Shown piece after piece: positions 1-6,222 of a stretch of DNA of 10,124 bases. The stretch is from Chloroflexota bacterium (GTDB lineage: Bacteria; Chloroflexota; Anaerolineae; Caldilineales; Caldilineaceae): positions 1 through 10,124 of the forward strand of contig JAGWYN010000081.1 in assembly GCA_018969295.1 (NCBI GenBank), written 5' to 3'. Each line of letters begins with the position of its first letter. Within the stretch, counting starts at the first letter, position 1. Under the pieces are notes generated by a model. That model did not search any database, had not been told where the DNA came from, and saw nothing but the letters and a program-made list of their open reading frames with translations. A program made the translations under genes and the position numbers.

Positions 1-3000
1 GGGTGCACTGGTTGCGACCTCGGCGAAGTTGGTGTAGGGGCCGCTGGTGTTGACTGTGGCCGTGACGACCAGCCTGGCGCTGGCCCCGTTCGCCAGGGTT
101 CCCAGGGTCCAGAGTCCGCTGTTGCTCTGGTAGCTCCCTGCTGTAGCCGAACTGCTGAGCAAGGTGTAGCCCGAGGGCAGTGTGTCGGATACGGTGACAC
201 CGGGGGCGTCGCTGGGGCCGGTGTTGGTGATACGCACGGTGAAAACGATCTGGCCGCCGATGGCAGGGGTCAGCGTGTTGGCTGACTTGTCCAAGGCCAG
301 GTCGGCTATGACTACCACCTCGACATCTTCGTCGTTTTCAGGGTCAGCGCTGGGCGGTGTATCGCTGTCTTGTGCGGTCAGGCCGTCGTCATCGATCATG
401 CCAATCTGGAGGCTCCAGGCCTGGCTGTCGCTGTCGTAGATGCCGGGCTGTACGTTTCCGGCCACATTCACGACCTGGGTGATCAGCACACGTCCCGCAG
501 GGTCGATCCGCCAGGTACCCCAGACGGGGCGGGCTGCGCCGACGGTGGGATTGGTGCTCCCTGTACGTGTTGCGTTTTGTTCGCTGAGTGTGCTCTGGGC
601 GTAGGTGAAGCCTGTCGGAAGCACACTGGTGATGACGATGCCGCTCAATGGCAGTGTGCCCGTATTGGCGACCGAGACCACATAGGTGACCTGTCCACCT
701 GCCGACGTCTGGGGGGTGAGCGTATCCAGGTCGATCGTCAGGCCGGTGCTGAAGAGATAGTCCTCGACCTCCCCGGCCACGGGTTTGCTGGCACCGGTGC
801 CAGCCATGGCCAGCTGTGGCCAGGTGGGTGTGTTGGCAAAAAGGCGGAAGCGCGCGGGCAGCGAGCGTCGGCCATTGCCAAAGGTTCCGTTGGGGACAGG
901 GAAAGTATAGGTGGCGGTACCGGCGCTGACGGTCTGGCTGATCACCCGTTCGCTGCTTTCCAGGAAGTCTCCGTCGCCATCGAAATCGACCCAACCGAGC
1001 AGAGCGCCGCTGGCACCTGCGGCAACCGCAACGCTGCCGCTGCCGTTGATCCAGACCTGGCCTGCTGGAATGCTGACCCCGTCTTCGTCGGCACCATCGC
1101 CGTCGGCCAGTGTGCTGAGGGTGCCGTTGCCTTCTGTGTCGACCAGCGTGCCGAGCCGCAGTGTCGAACTGCCATCAAAGGTATGGTAGGCACCGGCTGG
1201 TTTCTGTTCGAGCCGGGTGCTGTAGGGCGCTGGCAGGTCGCCAAAATCGTAGACATCCTGGGTCAGGTAGGCAAAATCGACGTTGGTGATGGTCGTTGTT
1301 GCCTGGACGACCTGTTGGATCGTGTGTCTGTTTTCGGTGGCTGCCAGTACTTTTTGGACGCTGAGGACAGCGGGATTGGAGCCGGTCTGTGTGGTCGACG
1401 TCAGCCGATCGAGCGGTGCCAGAGACGAGACCAGATAGCGTGCAGCTGGCAGGCCAGAGAATGCATAGTCGCCGGCGGCGTCGGTGTCGACCCTTCCGAG
1501 CAGAAGCAGTTCGTTCGGTTCTGCCAGATTGTCGTTGTCGTCGATCCAGCGATAGAGACGGGCACCGACAGTGCTGAGGGGATTTTCCGGGCTGAGCGTG
1601 CCGCTGCCCGACGTGCCGCAGGCCCCATCCTGTGCTGCTGCATTGTCAAAACAGATGGTGCCGCTCAGATTGAGCGAGCCAGGCAGACGCAGTCCGAAAT
1701 CGGCGTCCAGGTTGCAGTTGGTGCAGGCAGTTCCGCCCAGGGCAGTGACAGCGCCGCTGACGAGTGTTGCTGTGCTACTGCCATCGGCAGTGCCCACAGC
1801 AGTGCCGGGGTCTTTGGTGGGGAGCAGACCTGTGGGCAGGTCTGGGTCGCTGAGGTCGATGCTGACCGTGTAGTTGCCGTCGTTCAGACCGATGAAGCGG
1901 TAATAGCCGTCGATGTCGGTTGTGGTCGACAGTGTGGCCGCTCCGGTCAGGTTGACGGTGATGAAGGGCAGGCCCACTTCGCCGTCGTCGCGCAGCCCAT
2001 CGTTGTCCAGATCGATCCAGACGGTGTCCCCGAGCGAACTGGGGGGCCTGTACCCGAAGTCTGCTGCGATGTAGCGCTCTCCGTTGGCCAGCACAACCCG
2101 ATGCTGCCCATCGCAGGCAGAGGAGCCGCCACTGGGGCAGGGTGCACCGTCGGCATCTGGGTCCGCAGAGAGGGTGGGGGTGCCTGTGATCGCACCGACC
2201 CGTACAAAGTAAGTGGCCGGGATGACGTTGGTGAAGAAATACTGGCCGCTGACATCGGTGGTGCGTGTGGCGCTCAGCGGGTCGACCCCTGCGTCGTAGG
2301 TGCCGTTGCCGTTGCTGTCTCTGTAGAGAGAGAGCAGGACGCTGCCAATGCCCATCTCATCCCAGTCCTGCATTCCGTTGACATTGGCGTCCCAGAAGAG
2401 GGTGTCGCCGATGGAACCGGGCACTGCGACGGTGACCGCAGCAGAATCGGTGACTGTCATCCCGGCAGAACCGGTCAGGACCACACTGGCTGCCGCCCGA
2501 TTGAGCGTACTGTTGCCGGCTGCCGCCTCTTTGGCGCGGAAGACGGTGGTGACCGTCTGGGGAGTTCCAGGGGTGAGCGGGCCAATGTTGTTCCATCTCA
2601 AGGTGCCGGCTGGGGTGGTGCTGGAGGCGCTCGGGGTAGCGGTCACGAATTCGAGTTGGCTGGCGTCGTAGCTGTCTTGCAGGGAAACGGGGTTCAGGGC
2701 GGTGCACGACTGGTCTGTGGTGACGCGTATCCCTACTGCATCCAGGTTCAGCGTGACGGGGTCTGACGCCCCCCCATTTTTTACGAACTCTATCTCGCTG
2801 ATCGCTGTGTTTGAAATAAATGTAGCCGACCACGGCACTCCTGGCAGATTCGTCACATCCCAGACGAGCAGGCCTTGATTGGCTGGAAAGCCGGAGAAGG
2901 GATTGAGATCTGCGGCTGCGAATACCCTGTTTCCGATAAGGGAGTTGAATCCGTCATAGAGACGAACGTTGACCTGGTCATCGGTGATCGTGCCGGTCAA

Positions 3001-4764
3001 AACAACCGAGTAGACTGCCTCGACCTTTGTGATCGTCCCTGGCAATGCTGCGAGCGGAAAGTGGTGCGCAGAAACCAGAAGGGGGGGATTGGTACTGTTG
3101 GCTGTGGCGTAGCGTCCGTCTGGTCCGCCGGCCCCGAACGCGAGAGGGTTGTTGTCAAAAAATTGCACGCTCAGCGGGTAATTGGTGATCGCCCAGGTCG
3201 TGGTGATACAGGCTGACGAATTGCTCAGGCTGTTTGCGGCAATCGTGAAGGTGATCAACTGGCCAGGGTAGATCTCGCCGGTATTCACCAATGCCTTGTC
3301 CAGGGTCAGGGCGGCGGCAAAGCCAAAGTCGATATTGCTTCTGACCACTGCTGAAGAGTTCGTGCGTCCGGCATCTAGATCGACCGCCCGGGTGATGGGC
3401 GTCGTCGGTGCGTAGCCGGCCAGCGCTGTGTCCAGCACATCGACAGTGACGATGTAGGCGCCATCCATCAGGTCTGTAAATGTATAGGTGCCGCTGGCGT
3501 TTGTGTCGATGGAGCCGCTCTCCAGATCGGCGTCCCCGTCGTTGTCCAGATCGATGCCCAGGGTCAGCAAGACGGCAGGAATGCCGGATTCGTCGCTTTC
3601 TTTGAGCCCGTTGCCACGACTGGCGCCCATATCTGCAAAGACTGTGCCGGTCAGCCGGTTGAGTCCTGTGACGGGCGTTTGGGTCTTGCTTTCTGCGAAC
3701 GGCACGGAGCCGCCAAAGCTGGCTGTCGCCACGTTTGGCACCACGGGCAGTGTGTAGGCGTTGGACACCTGAACGGCGTAGCCGACCCGGCCGATTCCGT
3801 TGCCGGGCAGGTTGTCGCTCAACCACCACTGCAGGGTGGTGATGTTGGCTGCCAGAGAGGGTTCTGTCAGACTCCAGCTTCGGCCGTGATCGGTTGAATA
3901 GCGCAGCGAGTAGGTGCGTCCGCTCGGCGGCGTATTGCGGCTGGTTGCGCTCCCGGCCACATAGACCGTGCCGGCTGGAATGGTATCTGAGATGACAAGC
4001 GGCAGCCCAAACCGTTTGTGCCCCACTGCCCGGGCGCTTGTGTTTGTGAAAGCCATCGTGTAGGTCAGGGCCTGACCTGGTGTAACACGGGCTGGCTCAG
4101 CGCTCTTGGCCAGGACAACGGTCGGTGCGGCACTGGTCAGAAGAGGGGGTTGCTGGCCAAAATCAAAATTGAACTTTTCGTTGTCATATCCGGATGCCAC
4201 CTCTTGATAGGGGGTTGCTGTGGCGCTGCAGCCACCGTTCAACACCGCAAAATCGTACTGAACGATGCCAACCCCTCCTGTATTGTTGCCAGGGATATGC
4301 TCGAAGTACAGCTGGTCTTCGAATTCGATCAGCTCTTCTGTGCCATCGTTGAGTTTGATAATGAGCAGGCCATGGGCTTTGACCAGCCGGAAACAGCCTG
4401 CATCGAAGAGCGAGGGGTCGCCTACTGGTTGCAGCCAGGCGTTGCGATCTGGCACCAGATCGCCGTCGTTGTCAAACCCAGCCCCGATATTTCCCAGGTC
4501 AAACCAGACACCCTTGGTGGTAATCAGCTCACCGGGGGTGCCCACGGCACTGCCATCCTCCGCCTGTGTCGACCAGCCCAGCGGGTCAGAGATAGCGGCC
4601 AGGTATTCATTGGGCACTTTGCTGGTCGTGTTGGGCCAGATTTTATTGGCCATGGCGGAGATTTCGTTGCGCATGTAGGCCCGCCGCGTGACATCGGCTC
4701 TCAGGGTTGTGGCACCGGACTGCGCAGTTGCCCAGAAGTCATATTCCAGCCAGAGATCGTCGAA
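1..4764 (-). CDS. Main body of giant multidomain surface protein (DUF11, SdrD_B, GEVED modules), partial, in shifted frame
   Basis: About 1,590 codons without a stop, from the TGA at 4785-4783 to the window edge; the C-terminus is missing. No convincing own start exists (first in-frame ATG at 4674, no Shine-Dalgarno), so it reads as the continuation of the 5350 gene. In joined numbering: unassigned region to ~405; DUF11 408-560; SdrD_B-like 564-679 (DLDNDGDAD loop, ends DFGFA); DUF11 680-977 with an insert at 713-882; SdrD_B 978-1103 (GDTLFWDANVNG, ends DFGYRPP); SdrD_B 1104-1223 (GDTVWIDLDNDG, ends DFGLRLP); SdrD_B-like 1224-1363; GEVED 1364-1533 (YDFGDLP to GEVEDYLF); DUF11 1534-1680; DUF11 from 1683 to the edge. 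These families form beta-sandwich stalks on secreted or wall-linked proteins; their Asp-rich loops probably bind calcium. Adhesion or matrix roles are inferred. Anchoring cannot be seen because the C-terminus lies outside. Confidence 0.85.
751..1260 (-). other. GEVED domain in the surface protein
   Basis: Joined residues 1364-1533 begin with YDFGDLPAPY and pass through an Asp-rich segment (DGDGADEDGV). They continue with a strand and loop GWVDFDGDGDFLESSE and close with the diagnostic GEVEDYLF. This order matches the GEVED domain found in large secreted bacterial proteins, commonly next to SdrD_B and DUF11 modules, as here. The DFDGDGD loop could bind calcium. Confidence 0.85.
1264..2418 (-). 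other. Three consecutive SdrD_B-like modules in the surface protein
   Basis: Three modules lie in tandem at about residues 978-1103, 1104-1223 and 1224-1363. The first two open with (S)xGDTxxxD and an Asp/Asn loop (DANVNGMQD, DLDNDGLRDDGE), pass through a TTDxxGxYxFxxxxxxxY core, and close on ADFGYRPP or ADFGLRLP. The third is more diverged (GTICFDNAAAQDG, DDNDNLAEPNE, TDAAGDYAFSGLPAARY). A fourth related module lies further upstream in the protein at 3313-3660. In staphylococcal Sdr proteins such B repeats are calcium-stabilised spacer domains. Confidence 0.8.
2001..3555 (-). repeat. Shared 16-bp exact word between two SdrD_B modules (2001-2016 and 3540-3555)
   Basis: The plus-strand word cgttgtccagatcgat occurs at 2001-2016 and again at 3540-3555. 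It encodes the IDLDN calcium-loop residues in two separate SdrD_B modules. The surrounding DNA has diverged, so this reflects an old module duplication or conserved loop coding rather than a recent repeat. Confidence 0.7.
2704..3213 (-). other. ~170-residue domain inserted within a DUF11 module
   Basis: The DUF11 module at joined residues 680-977 starts normally (TLDKALVNTGEIYPGQLITF) but lacks the expected next strand. Its usual second half (VSLQDSYDASQLEFVTATPS) resumes only about 170 residues later. The intervening part, residues 713-882, is beta-rich and bounded by one Cys at each end (SSACITT and DQSCTAL). It includes TKVEAVYSVVLTG, QVNVRLYDGF and VTLNLDAVGIRVTT, which resemble jelly-roll or carbohydrate-binding sandwich strands. 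The fold is an inference from strand pattern only. Confidence 0.55.
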
Positions 4765-4785
4765 GGGGCTTGATTCCGCGTGTCA
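4739..4785 (-). other. Frameshift window at a CCCC run inside the surface-protein gene
   Basis: The upstream frame stays open down to the TGA at 4741-4739, and the downstream frame is open from just after the TGA at 4785-4783. The change of frame must therefore fall in this 47-nt overlap. The only homopolymer there is CCCC on the coding strand (plus gggg, 4765-4768), read AAG CCC CTT CGA CGA in the upstream frame. Removing one C gives an uninterrupted product with GIKPFDDLWLEYDFW across the join. Candidates are an assembly or sequencing indel, a real inactivating insertion, a variable tract, or +1 slippage on CCC-C, which is a known shift-prone proline context. The first is the simplest. Confidence 0.8.
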
Positions 4786-5350
4786 CCGTGGTGCCGGTGC
4801 TGTCCAGGCGTGGGTAGCTGACCAGCCAGTACTGCACCGAACACTCGCCAGCGGGCAAATCTCCGATGAAGCGGGTAGCATCTGCCAGACCGGCTGAGCC
4901 GCCTTCGTGGACGAGGCTGAAGGTGCCTGCCTGGCCTGTAGTAGGATTGGTGCGAGACGGGTAGATTCCTGGGCTGTTGTCGGTCAGTACCCCGTCGCCA
5001 TTCGGGTCGAAATTGCCGATCGTCGCCTCTACATTGGTCAAGGGGGTTGCCCCCTCGTTGCAGACATGAATGGCCAGCATCGCCGATGTCGGCGCGTAGG
5101 TGGCAGGTGTCTCCACGTTCGAATCGACGATGAAGTTGTAGGCCACCATCGGTTCGATCCGCAGCGCTCCGGCTGGGTTGGCTGCAGCAGACTGTCCTGG
5201 AGGGGCCGCTGACAGCGGCTGGACACCCAACACAACCACCAGCAATGCAGCCGACAGGCCCCAAATGGATCGTCCACCCCACCGCCCCATTGCAGAGACC
5301 CAAGACAGAGACGTTTGAAAAGAAAAAATTGGCATCGACCAAGGCTCCAT
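4739..5350 (-). CDS. N-terminal part of giant secreted SdrD_B/DUF11 surface protein (signal peptide; ends at frameshift)
   Basis: A 203-residue open frame that carries the start of the large surface protein. Residues 1-48 look like a long signal peptide: a basic stretch (MGRWGGR, 21-27), a hydrophobic core (LSAALLVVVLGV, 32-43) and a signal-peptidase-like LSA/AP site near 48. The mature part begins with a Pro/Ala/Gln linker, then beta-rich sequence with an Asp-rich loop (NFDPNGDG). The last residues (PLRRSLAGI) do not look like the rest. The +1 frame continues the same protein style with FDDLWLEYDFW, so the TGA at 4741-4739 is probably not the natural end. Start choice is open: the ATG at 5350 has no clear Shine-Dalgarno, whereas the ATG at 5335 has GGAG nine bases upstream; the ATG at 5290 would still keep the hydrophobic core. 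No family can be assigned to this part alone. Export to the cell surface is inferred from the signal peptide. Confidence 0.8.
   Translation of the reverse strand: MEPWSMPIFSFQTSLSWVSAMGRWGGRSIWGLSAALLVVVLGVQPLSAAPPGQSAAANPAGALRIEPMVAYNFIVDSNVETPATYAPTSAMLAIHVCNEGATPLTNVEATIGNFDPNGDGVLTDNSPGIYPSRTNPTTGQAGTFSLVHEGGSAGLADATRFIGDLPAGECSVQYWLVSYPRLDSTGTTVTRGIKPLRRSLAGI
5345..5348 (-). promoter_or_regulatory. Possible Shine-Dalgarno favouring the ATG at 5335
   Basis: GGAG on the coding strand lies within the second codon of the longest frame and nine bases before the ATG at 5335. No comparable motif precedes the ATG at 5350, where the upstream bases are TTAATTTTTC. This favours a start five codons later than the longest frame. 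The spacing is slightly long, so the call is tentative. Confidence 0.4.
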
Positions 5351-5367
5351 GAAAAATTAAAGACGAA

Positions 5368-5397
5368 CTGTACTGTATCTACCTGTACTGTATCTAC
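5368..5397. repeat. Perfect tandem 15-bp direct repeat in the leader
   Basis: The unit ctgtactgtatctac occurs twice head to tail with no mismatch (5368-5382 and 5383-5397). It lies between the predicted -10 element and the start codon of the surface-protein gene, roughly +22 to +52 of the transcript. A paired binding site for a regulator, or an RNA element, would fit. A recent slippage duplication is equally possible. Confidence 0.85.
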
Positions 5398-5425
5398 AAT
5401 GCAACAATTTAATTCGGCATTTTTT

Positions 5426-5453
5426 ACTATACCAAACATTTGATGGATGTGAA
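5426..5453 (-). promoter_or_regulatory. Sigma-70-like promoter for the surface-protein gene
   Basis: On the minus strand, TTCACA (5453-5448, 5 of 6 to TTGACA) is followed after 16 bp by TATAGT (5431-5426, 5 of 6 to TATAAT). This stretch is distinctly more AT-rich than the flanking genes. Initiation would fall near 5419, giving a leader of about 70-85 nt that contains the tandem 15-bp repeat. It reads toward the start codons at 5350 and 5335. Confidence 0.55.
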
Positions 5454-5490
5454 AAGTGCTTCCTGACGTGTAAATCGAATTTTGGGGGTT

Positions 5491-5512
5491 CTCTCCCTCC
5501 TCGGAGGGAGAG
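5491..5512. repeat. Perfect 10-bp inverted repeat
   Basis: ctctccctcc (5491-5500) and ggagggagag (5503-5512) are perfect reverse complements separated by only two bases. The RNA form would be a stem of about nine pairs with a tetraloop. No T-run follows on either strand, so it is not a typical intrinsic terminator. It could be an operator, an RNA-processing or stability stem, or a factor-assisted terminator. Confidence 0.7.
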
Positions 5513-5524
5513 CTCTGTACAGAG
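5513..5524. repeat. 12-bp perfect palindrome
   Basis: ctctgtacagag is its own reverse complement and directly abuts the preceding inverted repeat. It lies about 60-70 bp upstream of the predicted -35 element. Dimeric regulators bind sites of this shape, but no regulator can be named from sequence. Confidence 0.55.
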
Positions 5525-5532
5525 ATGCTGTA

Positions 5533-5567
5533 CCCAAAAATGGACCGGAAGGATCGGTCGTTTTGGG
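5533..5567 (-). terminator. Possible intrinsic terminator of the transporter operon
   Basis: On the minus strand, downstream of the adenosyltransferase gene, GACCG and CGGTC (5559-5555 and 5547-5543) form a 5-bp stem around a 7-nt loop. CATTTTT follows. An outer CCCAAAA/TTTTGGG pair (5567-5561 and 5539-5533) can extend it. A C5/G5 hairpin lies just before, at 5569-5581. The stem is short and the T-run has only five bases, so termination is plausible rather than certain. Position, about 95-125 bp after the last stop codon of the operon, supports it. Confidence 0.45.
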
Positions 5568-5622
5568 CCCCCCGATGGGGGAGAATGTGCTGGTTTTGCA
5601 AAGCGCCTGACAGGGTCCTCTG

Positions 5623-5643
5623 CAGGTAGTTTTTCAGGTAGTT
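5623..5643. repeat. Pair of 9-bp direct repeats after the adenosyltransferase gene
   Basis: caggtagtt occurs at 5623-5631 and 5635-5643, separated by ttt. Its first seven bases also appear on the opposite strand at the junction of the 15-bp tandem repeat (5379-5385). This may be coincidence given the short length. Confidence 0.5.
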
Positions 5644-5658
5644 CGTGTCTGCTGGCCT

Positions 5659-6222
5659 TTACAGGCCGGGTTTCCAGAGCGGTTCTGGCACCTCCTGCAT
5701 CCGGTTTTCGTAGCGGGCCATGACGAAGAGGGCATCCGACAGCCGGTTGAGGTAGGCGATGGTATGGGGGCCGACCGGTTCGCTGCGTGCCAGCGCTGAA
5801 ACATCGCGTTCGGCGCGGCGGCAGACGGTGCGTGCCACATGCAGCTGGGCAGCGCCCAGCGCTCCGCCGGGCAGGATGAAGTTCTCCAGGGGGCCGACGA
5901 CCGCGGTCATCTCATCGAGCAAGGTCTCCAGCCGTGCAATGTGCCGTTCCTCGATCTGTGGCAGTTTGTAGCGTGCCTTGTCCTCTTCGAGAAAGGCCAG
6001 ATCCGAGCCGAGGTCGAAGAGCTCGTTTTGGATTTCGGGCAGCACAGCTGCCAGCCGTTCGCACACTCCTGTGGCCAGTGCCACGCCGATCTGCGAGTTG
6101 AGTTCGTCGACGGTTCCGTAGGCATTCACGCGCAGATGTTCTTTGGGCACCAGCTGCCCGCCGCCCAGCGAGGTCTGGCCTTGGTCGCCTTTTTTGGTGT
6201 AGAGTTTGGTCAGTCTTGGCAT
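5659..6222 (-). CDS. pduO: PduO-type ATP:cob(I)alamin (corrinoid) adenosyltransferase
   Basis: A 187-residue cytoplasmic enzyme that transfers the adenosyl group of ATP to reduced cobalamin, giving adenosylcobalamin. The length is typical for the single-domain PduO/MMAB family. Signature segments are all present: the ATP loop TKKGDQGQTSLGGG (9-22), GTVDELNS (36-43), FILPGG (115-120, whose Phe matches the position known to displace the lower ligand), ARTVCRRAER (130-139) and YLNRLSDALFVMAR (157-170). The ATG at 6222 has AGGAG seven bases upstream. It overlaps the end of the ATPase gene by 13 nt, so translation is probably coupled. Being last in a transporter operon, it most likely traps or activates the imported corrinoid. 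CobA and EutT are unrelated in sequence and are excluded. The family assignment is firm; the physiological role is inferred from context. Confidence 0.95.
   Translation of the reverse strand: MPRLTKLYTKKGDQGQTSLGGGQLVPKEHLRVNAYGTVDELNSQIGVALATGVCERLAAVLPEIQNELFDLGSDLAFLEEDKARYKLPQIEERHIARLETLLDEMTAVVGPLENFILPGGALGAAQLHVARTVCRRAERDVSALARSEPVGPHTIAYLNRLSDALFVMARYENRMQEVPEPLWKPGL

Larger units (their letters stand above)
5351..5658. other. 308-bp intergenic region between the transporter operon and the surface-protein gene
   Basis: No convincing gene lies here. An open frame on the minus strand (5601 downward) crosses it, but its sequence is unlike any protein family and it only shadows the signal-peptide region. 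From right to left the region holds short direct repeats, a C/G hairpin, a terminator-like hairpin, a 12-bp palindrome, a 10-bp inverted repeat, a sigma-70-like promoter and a tandem 15-bp repeat. Its composition changes from GC-rich hairpins (5490-5600) to AT-rich sequence (5351-5480). Confidence 0.7.

Noticed and set aside
1264..2418. Tandem DNA repeat array across the SdrD_B modules
   Set aside because: The modules repeat at protein level only; the DNA has diverged and the longest exact shared word found by eye was 16 bp.
370..2766. 798-codon plus-strand open frame
   Set aside because: It is in exact codon register antisense to the surface-protein body, so stops are suppressed by the Asp/Gly/Thr-rich codons opposite. 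Its translation resembles no family, while the minus-strand reading gives clear SdrD_B, GEVED and DUF11 motifs.
3155..3829. 224-codon minus-strand open frame
   Set aside because: It is an Arg/His-rich out-of-frame reading of the surface-protein gene; the correct frame carries SdrD_B and DUF11 motifs through the same bases.
4018..4773. 251-codon plus-strand open frame
   Set aside because: Same antisense register as the surface-protein gene; no recognisable domain.
5568..5600. Possible riboswitch (c-di-GMP or cobalamin) near the G/C hairpin
   Set aside because: No conserved riboswitch core such as a B12-box could be found. The position between a terminator-like hairpin and a separate promoter also does not fit.
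5038..5601. 187-codon minus-strand open frame crossing the intergenic region
   Set aside because: It overlaps the signal-peptide region out of frame, is rich in Trp/Cys/Arg as shadows often are, has no Shine-Dalgarno, and would span the predicted promoter and leader repeat.
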